From positions 62,001 through 126,000 of the forward strand of contig NZ_QLOE01000002.1 in the NCBI RefSeq assembly GCF_003264935.1: a stretch of DNA of 64,000 nt, in the 5' to 3' direction. A program made the position numbers and the translations under genes. Origin of the DNA: Methanothermobacter tenebrarum. GTDB taxonomy: Archaea > Methanobacteriota > Methanobacteria > Methanobacteriales > DSM-23052. This document shows positions 29,403 through 38,728 of this stretch, one piece after another. Each line of letters starts with the position of its first letter. The first letter of the stretch is position 1. Under the pieces are notes generated by a model. The model searched no databases, had not been told where the DNA came from, and worked only from the letters and a program-made list of their open reading frames with translations.

Positions 29403-30478
29403 ATTTGGAAATTCTCAACCGCATCGATTATCCTATCAAGCTCCTCAACGCCTAAGCTAGGATGCACTGGTAATGACAATACCTCCCCAGAGGCCTTCTC
29501 AGCCTCTGGACAACTAACCCCTAAACCAAGATCCTCATATAACGGTTGACGATAGATCGGCTTCGGATAATACACTCCAGTCCCTATACCCTCTCTTTTA
29601 AAATGTTCTATCCATTTTTCCCTGTTCTCAACCCTTACAGTATACTGGTGGAAGACATGCTTAACATCATCCATGACATATGGGGTTGTGATATGCTCAA
29701 AGTCCTTAAGATTCTCTGTTAAATATTTTGCATTTTCTATCCTTTTACTATTGAACTTGTCAAGCTTTTTAAGTTGAACAATCCCAATGGCAGCTGCTAT
29801 ATCAGTCATCCTAAAATTGTATCCTAGGATCACGTGTTCATAACGTTCACTTTCACCATGAGACCTTATCATCCTAGCAAGGTGGGCTATATCCTCATCA
29901 TCAGTTGTTATCATCCCCCCTTCACCTGTGGTGATATTCTTCGTAGGATAAAAACTGAAACATCCAATATCACCCAATGAACCCACCTTCTTCTTATGAT
30001 ATAATGCTCCATGTGCCTGGGCAGCATCCTCAATAACTATGAGTCCATGATCTTCACCTATATCTATGATATGGTTCATTTCAGCCGGCTGCCCATAAAG
30101 GTGAACAACTATTATAGCCTTTGTATCCTCTGTTATAGCATCTTCTATCCTCTCAGGGTCTATATTGTAGGTTAGGGGGTCTATATCAACAAAAACTGGC
30201 CGGGCCCCCACATATAAGGCTGCATTTGCTGTTGCCGCGAAACTAAAAGGCGTGGTTATAACCTCATCGCCTTTACCCACACCAGCCGCGGATAATGCAA
30301 CGTGTAATGCGGTTGTACCAGAACTTGTAGCCACGGCATATTCACTGTTGGTGTAATCGGCAAATGCTTTTTCAAATTCCTCGACCTTGGGGCCTTGGGC
30401 GAGGAAACCTGAACGTAATACTTTTACTACTTCTCGGATTTCATCATCTTCTATTATCGGACTCGCGATTGGTATCAT
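29399..30478 (-). CDS. DegT/DnrJ/EryC1 family aminotransferase
   Basis: About 359 residues. PLP-dependent sugar aminotransferase: '[13 protein letters not shown]' binds PLP phosphate, '[11 protein letters not shown]' holds the ring-contacting Asp, and '[16 protein letters not shown]' has the catalytic Lys. Such enzymes aminate nucleotide-linked keto-sugars for surface glycans. I start at ATG 30478 with GAGGT eight bases upstream; the frame also opens at GTG 30493, overlapping the protease gene. No sugar dehydratase or glycosyltransferase is adjacent, so the sugar is not identifiable. Confidence 0.88.
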   Translation of the reverse strand: MIPIASPIIEDDEIREVVKVLRSGFLAQGPKVEEFEKAFADYTNSEYAVATSSGTTALHVALSAAGVGKGDEVITTPFSFAATANAALYVGARPVFVDIDPLTYNIDPERIEDAITEDTKAIIVVHLYGQPAEMNHIIDIGEDHGLIVIEDAAQAHGALYHKKKVGSLGDIGCFSFYPTKNITTGEGGMITTDDEDIAHLARMIRSHGESERYEHVILGYNFRMTDIAAAIGIVQLKKLDKFNSKRIENAKYLTENLKDFEHITTPYVMDDVKHVFHQYTVRVENREKWIEHFKREGIGTGVYYPKPIYRQPLYEDLGLGVSCPEAEKASGEVLSLPVHPSLGVEELDRIIDAVENFQI

Positions 30479-30489
30479 AATCGGAAACC

Positions 30490-31509
30490 TCACTTAAATA
30501 CTTTGAGAATATCTTCTCTCCTATTTCTAAATAGTATGAATATTGCAGTTAGGACAGCGGCTATGAGTATGATAGGTGAAAGGTAGGGGTCCTGGGGGGT
30601 TACCACTAGGGATGGCAAGTTGCCTATTCCACTATCAGGGGAATTATGGATTAAACTCACATAAAGGTTATTGATTATATGGATACCCACAGCCAATTCT
30701 ATACCATCATCTGCGAGTGTGATTAAACCTAACATTAAACCTATTATAAACGCGCTTGTCACAATAGATAAGCTCATTGTCAGATTGCTCCCATTCCACC
30801 AGTGAAATCCAGCGAATATCAATGAATTCACGACCAAGACCAAAAATGGACTCTTTAATATTAAACCAAAAGCTTGTAGGAGGTATCCTCTGAAAAAAAC
30901 CTCCTCGAAGGATGCTTGTATTGGGAATACAATAAGGGCTATAAAAGATAATATGAAGAAGCTGTGCGGTTCGAATGAAAATCTAAATGATCCCGGGCTT
31001 ACTATAAAATATATGATATCAAAGATTGAGAGTATCGAAAACCATACAACAGCCCCTCTCATTATCCTTTTCCAGTCAATTTCCCGACCAGTATTTATGA
31101 GGGATTTGAAGCTTCTATTATGCAAGAACCTTACAGATAGATAAAGGAAAATATAGGCCACAAAGAACACCATACCAGCGATTATAAGCAGATAAAATGG
31201 ATTAGATAACATGTTAAAAATATCAGATGTCCTATGGGATAAAAGAAGAATAATCCCAAGGAATATGCCTAATATTATCCCTGTAAGGATGCTGGAAACT
31301 CCAAGGGTTAATATTATGGTTAGAATATACCTCCATAGACTATTATTACCCTCCCTAGCATTAAATAAAAACCTTGGCCCATTATATGCCTGGTCCCCTA
31401 ATCTTCTGCCGCAAAAAATGCAAAATCTAGCAGTTCCCCGATTTAAAGTACCACACCATGGACAATTTACCTTCCCAGGATCCTCTTTTATTCCTCTACC
31501 TGACTCCAT
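30490..31509 (-). CDS. CPBP/CAAX-type intramembrane protease with N-terminal zinc ribbon
   Basis: About 339 residues. Residues 10-40 form a zinc ribbon ('[19 protein letters not shown]'), followed by about eight spans. Protease motifs are '[11 protein letters not shown]' (EExxxR), 'FAGFHWWNG' (FxxxH) and '[10 protein letters not shown]' (HxxxN), all conserved, so it should be an active glutamic-type intramembrane peptidase. Substrates are unknown; the family includes Rce1 and archaeal or bacterial immunity proteins. The start is ATG 31509 (an ATG at 31521 is also in frame). Confidence 0.85.
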   Translation of the reverse strand: MESGRGIKEDPGKVNCPWCGTLNRGTARFCIFCGRRLGDQAYNGPRFLFNAREGNNSLWRYILTIILTLGVSSILTGIILGIFLGIILLLSHRTSDIFNMLSNPFYLLIIAGMVFFVAYIFLYLSVRFLHNRSFKSLINTGREIDWKRIMRGAVVWFSILSIFDIIYFIVSPGSFRFSFEPHSFFILSFIALIVFPIQASFEEVFFRGYLLQAFGLILKSPFLVLVVNSLIFAGFHWWNGSNLTMSLSIVTSAFIIGLMLGLITLADDGIELAVGIHIINNLYVSLIHNSPDSGIGNLPSLVVTPQDPYLSPIILIAAVLTAIFILFRNRREDILKVFK

Positions 31510-31587
31510 GATATACCCCAAGATTGTTCTCTTTAAAATTTTACTATTAACCCTAGTTAAAAGTATAAGATTTTCCTATAGGGTAAT

Positions 31588-32736
31588 ATGATGATGACAA
31601 TAAATGAGGGTATAGTAACAGTCAAAATTCCCAGTTTCCATAAGATTTCCTCAAAAGCTCCCGTATTCTATAATCCCAATATGGAGCTTAACAGGGATAT
31701 ATCAGTCTTGGCAATTCAACAATTCCAAAAAGAGAAAAAATCCAAGATAAAAATAGCCGATCTCTTTGCCGGTAGCGGTATAAGGGGTATAAGATACCGT
31801 CTCGAAATAGAAGGAGTTGAAAGCGTCCTGGCCAATGATATAAACCCAGTTGCAGTGGAATTCATAGAAGAAAATAGTAAACTCAACAATGCCCCTGTTG
31901 ATATAACAATGGAGGACGCTAACATCCTACTCCGAAGGAATAGGGGCATTTTTGATGTTGTTGATATAGACCCCTTCGGCACACCATCCCCTTTTATAGA
32001 ATCGGCTGGTTATTCCCTCAAAAAAGACTCATTATTATGTGTCACTGCAACAGACACTTCTAGTCTCTGCGGCACATACAAAAACCCTTGTATAAGGAAA
32101 TATAATGCAGTGCCTTTAAAGACAGAATACTGCCATGAAAATGGTCTGAGAATACTGGTAGGTTTCACAAGTTTAACCCTTGCAAAGTATAAAAAATATA
32201 TCAAAAGCAGGTTAGCTTATAGTAGCCAACATTATATGCGCATTTACCTGGAAATTGGCAAAGGAGCGGCTAAGGCAGATAAATCCCTCAAAGAAAACAT
32301 TGGATTCATATACCATTGCCACAATTGCCTATACCGGAACCTAGAACATGGTATGCTCCCAATTTTGCCAAAAAAATGCCCTAAATGTGGTGGAAGATTG
32401 GATTTTAGCGGCCCTCTTTGGATAGGGGAATTGGAGGATGAAAGTTTCATCAAGGGAATGATAAGATCGCTGCCCGAAAAGACTTTGAACAAGAAAAAAG
32501 AAGCCCTAAAATTATTAAAACTTTTAGAAGAGGAGGCTGGGATGCCTCCAACATTCTATGATATCCATAAAATCTGCAGCAAAATGAGGATAAGCGCCCC
32601 ACCCCTCAAAAAAGTCATGGAGAACCTACAAGAAAAAGGTTTTAAAGTGGTTCGAAGCCACTGCAGAGCCACTGGTATAAAAACCAACGCCTCGATAATG
32701 GAATTAAAAAAATCAATCAAAGAAGTCTATTCATAA
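31588..32736 (+). CDS. trm1: tRNA (guanine26-N2) dimethyltransferase
   Basis: 382 residues. SAM-binding motif 'ADLFAGSGIRGIRYR' (residue about 56), post-motif 'NDINPVAVEFI', and the N2-guanine catalytic 'DVVDIDPFGTPSPFIE'. The C-terminal domain carries a zinc ribbon 'CHNCLYR' ... 'CPKCGGRL'. This is the Trm1 family, which methylates G26 of many tRNAs. It is divergent from the protease gene and converges on the secreted orphan, overlapping it by 10 bases. Confidence 0.93.
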   Translation: MMMTINEGIVTVKIPSFHKISSKAPVFYNPNMELNRDISVLAIQQFQKEKKSKIKIADLFAGSGIRGIRYRLEIEGVESVLANDINPVAVEFIEENSKLNNAPVDITMEDANILLRRNRGIFDVVDIDPFGTPSPFIESAGYSLKKDSLLCVTATDTSSLCGTYKNPCIRKYNAVPLKTEYCHENGLRILVGFTSLTLAKYKKYIKSRLAYSSQHYMRIYLEIGKGAAKADKSLKENIGFIYHCHNCLYRNLEHGMLPILPKKCPKCGGRLDFSGPLWIGELEDESFIKGMIRSLPEKTLNKKKEALKLLKLLEEEAGMPPTFYDIHKICSKMRISAPPLKKVMENLQEKGFKVVRSHCRATGIKTNASIMELKKSIKEVYS

Positions 32737-33413
32737 TTTAACATGTTATGGGTGTAATAATACTGTAGGGCTTCTGCATTTTTAATCTCAAAATTACGAT
32801 AAGGATTATAAATGTACGGATAAAAGAAACCTTTAATTACATAATAGTATGCCACCAATGGCCCGTATTGGCTCCGTATTATATGATAATATAATGGAAA
32901 GCCACAACCTTGGTTTATTACAATATCACCTTCCCTTACCGTGCCATGGTAGACGAGCGGTATGGGCCCATCCTGGCCATTCTCCCTTGCACGTTCCCTG
33001 ATATAGGCCAAAGCCTCATCTAACGTTTGAAATTCTATCCCATCACTCCTGTAGGTCCATTTGTCGGCTGGAACCCCATTAATACCCTCCTCCCATACTT
33101 CACTCCAGTTTATCCCTGGGGTGTATGGTTTTTTCTCTACATATGCTAGTTGTAGTATTAGGATGTCCCCTTCCATGTAGCTGCGATAATTGGAGCTTCC
33201 ACCATAATGTACTACAAGGGCGCATTTGGACCCATGAGACCTCGCATACTCAGCAAGCAACCTAGAATGCGGATGACCAGGATACATGTCAGGATTAGCC
33301 AACTTAACAAAAGCTAACCTGCCCAGAGGCTCAAACTCCCCATTAGCTGTTGTGAAATGCACATATCCCACAAAGATTATAACTAAGATGATGAAAATCA
33401 CAGTTTTCTTCAT
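32727..33413 (-). CDS. Secreted protein of unknown function
   Basis: 228 residues. An N-terminal signal peptide or signal anchor ('KKTVIFIILVIIFVGYVHF') is followed by a soluble domain rich in Tyr, His and Gly with 'HPHSRLLAEYARSHGSK', 'VVHYGGSSNYRSY' and a single-cysteine segment 'INQGCGFPLYYHII'. I do not recognise a family. A decayed copy of its 5' part lies at about 34381-34524, after the paralogous membrane gene. That shows this gene and the DUF4013 gene moved as a unit. Confidence 0.7.
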   Translation of the reverse strand: MKKTVIFIILVIIFVGYVHFTTANGEFEPLGRLAFVKLANPDMYPGHPHSRLLAEYARSHGSKCALVVHYGGSSNYRSYMEGDILILQLAYVEKKPYTPGINWSEVWEEGINGVPADKWTYRSDGIEFQTLDEALAYIRERARENGQDGPIPLVYHGTVREGDIVINQGCGFPLYYHIIRSQYGPLVAYYYVIKGFFYPYIYNPYRNFEIKNAEALQYYYTHNMLNYE

Positions 33414-33613
33414 GAGGCCACCAATAATAAGCTTTGATGTATCTTCTGATATACCTTGATAAACTTATTCTTTATAAATTTTTTGTGAAGATAAAAAAAG
33501 GTCTTTATACACCTTTTTACGAGATTTTCATTTAAAATTGCAATTTTTTATATCAAAAAGTATATAATATTTGAAAAATCATGTATTAATATGGCTTTTT
33601 AGGGGTGTGAAAA

Positions 33614-34315
33614 GTGGATATTGGCGAAATTATAAGTGATGCCATCAAGTACCCGGCATCTGATTGGAAGAAACTCATAATATTAGGAGTGTTCTACCTA
33701 CTAGGTTTCCTAATAATACCCACATTCTTTGCTATTGGGTATGTTTTCCGGGCTCTTAAGGCTACAATAGCCGGGTTTGATGAGCTTCCAGAATTTGATG
33801 AATGGGGTGGAATGTTCGTTGATGGGCTTAAAGTGTTCGTTGTCGGTCTAGTCTATATGATAATACCACTGATAATTATAGGTGTTGGTGTTTTCACAAG
33901 CTTAGAAAAGTTATTATCAAGTCCTGGTGCTTTCACACCCTATGGAAATGTTATAGTCACGGATTTAACACTATTGCAGGCTGGTTTAGGCATTATTATA
34001 ATAGGGATTATCGTAGCAATCATATTTGGACTATTATTGACCATAGCAATAGCCCACATGGCATATAATGACAGTGAATTTGGAGCAGCATTCCGATTCA
34101 GAGAAATATTAGATGTCATATCAGAGATCGGATGGGGAAAATATATCCTATGGTACCTTGCAGTTATAATCGTATCCTGTGTGATACTCTTCATTGGATC
34201 TTTAATACTTGGCAGTATTCCAGTTCTCGGCCAAATATTAGTACAGTTATTGGTGACACCTTATGTCACTCTCTTTCTGTACAGGGCCATTGGACTCAGG
34301 TACGCCTATGAATGA
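33614..34315 (+). CDS. DUF4013 family membrane protein, copy 1
   Basis: 233 residues with about five hydrophobic segments and the DUF4013 features 'AIKYPASDWKKLIILG' at the start, 'IAGFDELPEFDEWGGMF', and 'AFRFREILDVISEIGWGKYI'. The initiator is GTG 33614 with AGGGGTGTG upstream. Function unknown; these proteins are expanded in methanogens. It shares a 66-base identical stretch (34084-34149) with copy 2 (35182-35247) and a 38-base one around 33762-33799. Confidence 0.85.
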   Translation: MDIGEIISDAIKYPASDWKKLIILGVFYLLGFLIIPTFFAIGYVFRALKATIAGFDELPEFDEWGGMFVDGLKVFVVGLVYMIIPLIIIGVGVFTSLEKLLSSPGAFTPYGNVIVTDLTLLQAGLGIIIIGIIVAIIFGLLLTIAIAHMAYNDSEFGAAFRFREILDVISEIGWGKYILWYLAVIIVSCVILFIGSLILGSIPVLGQILVQLLVTPYVTLFLYRAIGLRYAYE

Positions 34316-34380
34316 TATCCACCTCCATTTTTCTATTTTTTGGTGATGTATCAGACTTTACATCCTTGGGGGTGTATGTC

Positions 34381-34524
34381 TCCTTCCATGTAGTTGCGAT
34401 AATTGGAGGTTCCACCATAATGTACTACGAAGGGCGCATTTGGACCCATGAGACCTCCCATACTCAGCAAGCTAGAATGCGGATGCCCTAGAGTACATGT
34501 AATTAAGCTACCGAGAGGCTCAAA
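34381..34524 (-). pseudogene. Decayed fragment of the secreted orphan gene
   Basis: This stretch is nearly identical to part of the gene at 32727-33413 (positions about 33167-33346): the shared run ATAATGTACTAC, 'GGGCGCATTTGGACCCATGA' and others line up with small deletions and substitutions that break the frame. A further short match (GTATTAGGATGTC, 34566-34578) corresponds to 33154-33166 but is out of order, and no start or stop fits. It lies in the 393-base gap 34316-34708; the rest of that gap is AT-rich with no other gene that I can see. Confidence 0.85.
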
Positions 34525-34708
34525 AAAAAGTTACACTCTTAAAGTCGCTTAAAGGAATCCTCGAAGTATTAGGATGTCTATACTTTCATTTTTTTGATAC
34601 TGTTTTTTATTTATTCTAAAAATTTTTTTGAAATTTTAAAAAATATCAAGTAGTTATATATATGAAACTGACAAATTTAATTATTAGATATTCTTGGGGG
34701 CATAAATT

Positions 34709-35449
34709 GTGAATATCCAAGAGATTATAGGTGACGCCATTAAGTACCCAGCGTCGAATTGGAGGAAATTAATCACATTAGGTATATTATTTCTACTCGT
34801 AAACTCACTTCCCCTATTAGGGGGACTTTTACCAGCACCCCTACCAGTCCTAATTGGAGTTTCCCTGATTCTAATGTTAATCCCATTATTTTTCGTTATT
34901 GGATACGCTTTCAGAGTTCTTAGAACTACAATAGCCGGGTTTGATGAGCTTCCAGAATTTGATAAGATATGGGGGATGTTCATTGATGGGCTTAAAGTTT
35001 CGAGTGTAGCCATAGTCTATATGATAATACCATGGCTAATCATGAATATCGGCCCCTTCATAGCCCATTCAAACCCAACCGCCAGTAGTATCACAAGATT
35101 ATTGGGGATTATCATAGCCATAATATTTGGACTATTATTGACCATCGCAATAGCCCACATGGCGGCTAACGACCGATTTAAAGCAGCATTCCGATTCAGA
35201 GAAATATTAGATGTCATATCAGAGATCGGATGGGGAAAATATATCCTCTGGTATATTATAGTTGCAATTATAGTATGGATAATCAGCTTCATATTAAATT
35301 TCATCATAACGTTAGGTTACATTGGCCTTAACATAGCTACTGGGCCACTACTCGCTTACATAATCGCAAATCTACTCTACGCGATCTTCATAAGATCTTA
35401 TCTTTCCCTATTCTACCTTAGGGCGCTTGGACTACTATACCCCAAATAA
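34709..35449 (+). CDS. DUF4013 family membrane protein, copy 2
   Basis: 246 residues, paralogue of the gene at 33614: 'AIKYPASNWRKLITLG', 'IAGFDELPEFDKIWGMF', and 'AFRFREILDVISEIGWGKYI'. It has an extra hydrophobic segment after the first span ('LPLLGGLLPAPLPVLIGVS'). The C-terminal parts differ much more than the middle, where nucleotide identity is complete over 66 bases, hinting at gene conversion. Start is GTG 34709. Function unknown. Confidence 0.85.
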   Translation: MNIQEIIGDAIKYPASNWRKLITLGILFLLVNSLPLLGGLLPAPLPVLIGVSLILMLIPLFFVIGYAFRVLRTTIAGFDELPEFDKIWGMFIDGLKVSSVAIVYMIIPWLIMNIGPFIAHSNPTASSITRLLGIIIAIIFGLLLTIAIAHMAANDRFKAAFRFREILDVISEIGWGKYILWYIIVAIIVWIISFILNFIITLGYIGLNIATGPLLAYIIANLLYAIFIRSYLSLFYLRALGLLYPK

Positions 35450-35490
35450 TAATTTTCCCCGTCCTATAAGATGAAATAGAAGGTGGTAAT

Positions 35491-35955
35491 ATGGAGGATA
35501 TTGTTAAAATAGATGATATAGACAAGAAAATACTCCATCTCCTTAACGAGGATGGGCGGATGTCCTATAGGGAGATTTCCAGGAAACTTGGAGTATCAGT
35601 AGGCACCGTCCACAATAGGGTTGAGAAGCTCATGAAAAATGGTGTTATAAAAAAATTCGTCCCTGTGATAGACCATTCAAAACTTGGCTACAAACTAACG
35701 GCTATTATAGGTGTTAGAATAAAAGGTGGGGTTCTGAAAAACTGGGAGGAGAAAACAGCATATCATAAGAATGTTTTAGCAATCTATGATGTTACAGGAG
35801 AATTCGACGCCATACTAATAGGGAAATTCAGGGACACCAGCGAACTTGACAAGTTTATAAAAGGCCTACTCAAGGAAAATGACGTTCAAAGAACATACAC
35901 CCAGACTGTTTTAAATATTGTTAAGGAGGATATGACATCCTCACAGATGCTATAG
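35491..35955 (+). CDS. Lrp/AsnC family transcriptional regulator
   Basis: 154 residues. N-terminal winged helix 'IDKKILHLLNEDGRMSYREI' followed by 'LGVSVGTVHNRVEKLMKNGV', and a C-terminal RAM domain with 'VLAIYDVTGEFDAILIGKF'. Lrp proteins are octameric regulators that bind amino acids. AAGGTGGT precedes ATG 35491. The next gene begins within 25 bases, so a link with the deacetylase is possible. Target genes cannot be inferred. Confidence 0.92.
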   Translation: MEDIVKIDDIDKKILHLLNEDGRMSYREISRKLGVSVGTVHNRVEKLMKNGVIKKFVPVIDHSKLGYKLTAIIGVRIKGGVLKNWEEKTAYHKNVLAIYDVTGEFDAILIGKFRDTSELDKFIKGLLKENDVQRTYTQTVLNIVKEDMTSSQML

Positions 35956-35976
35956 TCGGCCATGAAGGTGCGGATT

Positions 35977-36966
35977 ATGACAATCGTCTATTCTTCATCC
36001 TATGATCTCCATAATATGGAGTTCCATGTGGAAAATAAGAAAAGAACAGATGCAATCATGGAAACACTCCGCATTCTAGATCTTAAAATAGTGGAACCCA
36101 AGAGTGCGAGTCCAGATGATATCCTGAGGGTCCATAGCCAATCCCATCTCGATTATGTGAAAGGATTCGCAGAAAGGGGTGGGGGTTATCTCGATTATGA
36201 CACTTATATGACAAGTGAAAGTTACAATGTGGCGCTTTTGGCCGCTGGGGGTGCTATAATGGCATCGAAGGTGGTCTTGGAGGATGGTGGGTGGGCTTAT
36301 TCTGTTGCAAGGCCGCCTGGGCATCATGCCACTAGGGACAGGGCTATGGGCTTTTGCATATTTAACAATATGGCTATAGCTATCGAAAATCTCAGAAAAA
36401 GGGGATCGGATCATTTCCTTATAGTAGATTTTGATGTGCATTATGGTAACGGGACAGCTGACATATTCTATGATGACCCTAATGTAATGTATATTTCAAT
36501 ACACCAGGATCCCAAGACATTATACCCTGGCACAGGATTCATAGATGAAATGGGTGCTGGTGAGGGCATGGGTTATACTATGAATATTCCCATGCCACCA
36601 GGTTCAAATAGCCAAGATTACATATGGATACTATCAAGGATACTGGAGCCTGTGAAGGACGAATTCAAGCCAAGTATGGTCTTCCTAGAAGCTGGTTTCG
36701 ACGCCCACAAAGATGACCCCCTAGCTAATATTAAGGTTGATGAAGAATTTTATACATGGATAGGATCATACTTTAAAAATGAAAGGGTGGTTGCAGTCCT
36801 TGAAGGAGGATACAACCTAGAAGCCCTTGCAAATTCAAATTTAAAATTTGTTAAATCACTAATGGGCCTTGAGAGTCCAATAGAAGATGAAGTAAAAGCT
36901 TCCAATCCTGTGAAGGATGTATTCGCGAGGATAAAGGATAAATTTTCAGAATACTTCAGAATATAG
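35977..36966 (+). CDS. Histone deacetylase/acetylpolyamine amidohydrolase family protein
   Basis: About 329 residues. Active-site segments: 'ARPPGHHATRDRAMGFCIFN' (tandem His), 'IVDFDVHYGNGTADIFY' (zinc Asp/His), 'EAGFDAHKDDPL' (zinc Asp) and 'LEGGYN'. These give an intact Zn-dependent deacetylase. Archaeal members may act on acetyl-lysine of chromatin proteins or on acetylpolyamines. AAGGTG is seven bases before ATG 35977, which I prefer; an ATG at 35962 adds five residues. Confidence 0.92.
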   Translation: MTIVYSSSYDLHNMEFHVENKKRTDAIMETLRILDLKIVEPKSASPDDILRVHSQSHLDYVKGFAERGGGYLDYDTYMTSESYNVALLAAGGAIMASKVVLEDGGWAYSVARPPGHHATRDRAMGFCIFNNMAIAIENLRKRGSDHFLIVDFDVHYGNGTADIFYDDPNVMYISIHQDPKTLYPGTGFIDEMGAGEGMGYTMNIPMPPGSNSQDYIWILSRILEPVKDEFKPSMVFLEAGFDAHKDDPLANIKVDEEFYTWIGSYFKNERVVAVLEGGYNLEALANSNLKFVKSLMGLESPIEDEVKASNPVKDVFARIKDKFSEYFRI

Positions 36967-36982
36967 ATGAGAGGATCACATC

Positions 36983-37657
36983 ATGGAAAGGATGCGGATA
37001 AAACAAGCAGAAGAACTCATAAAAAAAGCATGCGTTAAACAAAAAAAGACAATGATAAAAGAACCAGAAGAGGGTATAATCAACGTCAAACTCTTTGAAA
37101 ACGCCATAAAGGAGCTGATAAGGGCTGAAGAATACATTTATAAAAGCTTACCTTATCATAGGCTCTCAAAGAAGGATGCATCTGGATTCTGCCAACACAT
37201 CCTCAAAGCCCGGGAGAAAATCGATAAAATACTCTCAGACTTTAAAGTATTAGAAATGGAAGACCTAGAAGATAAAATAAGAGAATTATCCCTAAACACT
37301 CTTATAATAACCACAAAAAGTGACGTGAAAAAAGCATTGATTAAAAGGGGGATTGAAGCCCCCCAGATTATTGTCACCGGCGCCCCGCTCTCAATCGAAG
37401 ACATGAAAAAGATAAACCCCAAAATCCCAGAAAAAACCCTAGAGAATATAAAAAAGAAAATAGAACACACAAAGGATAACATAGAGCGTAAAATCAAAAA
37501 AATGAATATAAAAAGGGTCATAGTATTGGCAGAACCCAATCCAACATCAAAACTCATCGGAGAAAGAGCCAAAAAACTCTACAATGCAAAAATCATCCTA
37601 GATAAAAACCCAAAGGAGATAACATATAATAAACTCATCAAAATACTCTCAAAATGA
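36983..37657 (+). CDS. DUF2100 family protein
   Basis: 224 residues, soluble, very rich in Lys and Glu. The protein contains 'EEYIYKSLPYHRLSKKDASG', 'IVTGAPLSIEDMKKINP' and a final toprim-like 'RVIVLAEPNPTSKLIGE' region. I match it to the methanogen-specific DUF2100 family, whose function is unknown. GAGGATC precedes ATG 36983, 17 bases after the deacetylase stop. Confidence 0.75.
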   Translation: MERMRIKQAEELIKKACVKQKKTMIKEPEEGIINVKLFENAIKELIRAEEYIYKSLPYHRLSKKDASGFCQHILKAREKIDKILSDFKVLEMEDLEDKIRELSLNTLIITTKSDVKKALIKRGIEAPQIIVTGAPLSIEDMKKINPKIPEKTLENIKKKIEHTKDNIERKIKKMNIKRVIVLAEPNPTSKLIGERAKKLYNAKIILDKNPKEITYNKLIKILSK

Positions 37658-37734
37658 ACACCATGAATCATAATATAGACGAACTTATATATTGGATTTC
37701 CTCTTATTATACTCTAAAAACTGAGGTGTAAAAT

Positions 37735-38712
37735 TTGGGCATGATCTGCTTCCCAGATACACAAGAAAAAATACCCTCAATCCCCGTACATCTTACAAGA
37801 GTCGGGGTCACAGGGGTTAAGAAACTTCTCAAAATCGAAAGAGAAAACAAAAGACCAATAATACTCCTACCAACCTTTGACGCCTTCGTAGACTTGCCAA
37901 GCAAACAAAGAGGAATTCACATGTCAAGGAATCCAGAGGCCATCACTGAAGTATTAGAAGAAGTGGTTGAAGGGAACATACTCGAACTAGAATCACTATG
38001 CGCAGAAATAGTTAATTTACTACTTAAAAAGCACAAATATGCTCGGAGAGCCGAAGTTAGCATGGAAAGCGACTTCATGTTCAGAAAAATGTCTCCAATC
38101 ACTCATAAGAGAAGCCAGGAAATGACAAAGATAATGGCTGATGCAGTTGGATACAGAGACCGAGACGAAGTAGTAATAAGGAAGATGATAGGCGCTGAAG
38201 TAGTGGGCATGACAGTCTGCCCTTGTGCACAAGAAACAATAAAAGAAGCAGCGAGACAAGAACTAATAAAATTCCTCGACGAAAAAACGACAGAAAAAGT
38301 CCTTGAAACGGTTCCCATAGCTTCGCACAACCAGAGAGGAAAAGGCATGATCATGATAGAAGTCCCAGAGGGTCACACAATCCGAGGCGAAGACTTAATA
38401 AAGATAATAGAAGAATCAATGAGTTCTCCAGTCTATGAACTGCTCAAAAGACCGGATGAAAACGCCGTGGTAATAGAAGCCCACAAGAATCCAATGTTCG
38501 TAGAAGACTGCGTCAGGAACATGATACATCGCATAGTTCAAGAATTCCCAAACCTACCAGATGATACGCTCGTAACAGTAAGACAAACCAACGAGGAAAG
38601 TATACACCGCCATAATGCCTTCGCGGAAAAAGTTGCCACCATGGGAGAATTAAAATACGAAATAGAAGAATTAAACAACCAAATAGGTGGTCAACTTGAT
38701 AAAACTGCATAG
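37735..38712 (+). CDS. mptA: GTP cyclohydrolase MptA (methanopterin synthesis)
   Basis: About 325 residues, FolE2-type. Makes 7,8-dihydro-D-neopterin 2',3'-cyclic phosphate from GTP, the first step to tetrahydromethanopterin. Family segments are 'PSIPVHLTRVGVTGVKKLL', 'DLPSKQRGIHMSRN', the metal-binding 'GMTVCPCAQE' and 'SHNQRGKGMIMIE'. GAGGTG is six bases before TTG 37735; ATG 37741 would give 323 residues. A TATA-like TTATATATT lies at about 37685. Confidence 0.94.
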   Translation: MGMICFPDTQEKIPSIPVHLTRVGVTGVKKLLKIERENKRPIILLPTFDAFVDLPSKQRGIHMSRNPEAITEVLEEVVEGNILELESLCAEIVNLLLKKHKYARRAEVSMESDFMFRKMSPITHKRSQEMTKIMADAVGYRDRDEVVIRKMIGAEVVGMTVCPCAQETIKEAARQELIKFLDEKTTEKVLETVPIASHNQRGKGMIMIEVPEGHTIRGEDLIKIIEESMSSPVYELLKRPDENAVVIEAHKNPMFVEDCVRNMIHRIVQEFPNLPDDTLVTVRQTNEESIHRHNAFAEKVATMGELKYEIEELNNQIGGQLDKTA

Positions 38713-38728
38713 ATTAGCAGGCGAAATA

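Larger units (their letters stand above)
33614..35449. repeat. Tandem duplication of a divergent gene pair
   Basis: Unit 1 is the secreted orphan (minus) plus DUF4013 copy 1 (plus); unit 2 is the decayed orphan fragment (minus) plus DUF4013 copy 2 (plus). Order and orientation are identical in the two units, which argues for one duplication of about 2 kb and loss of one orphan copy. Confidence 0.8.

Noticed and set aside
33495-33518. AAAAAGGT/ACCTTTTT hairpin upstream of the DUF4013 gene
   Set aside because: AT-rich 8-bp stem between divergent genes and overlapping a TATA-like sequence; could be chance, so not called as terminator.
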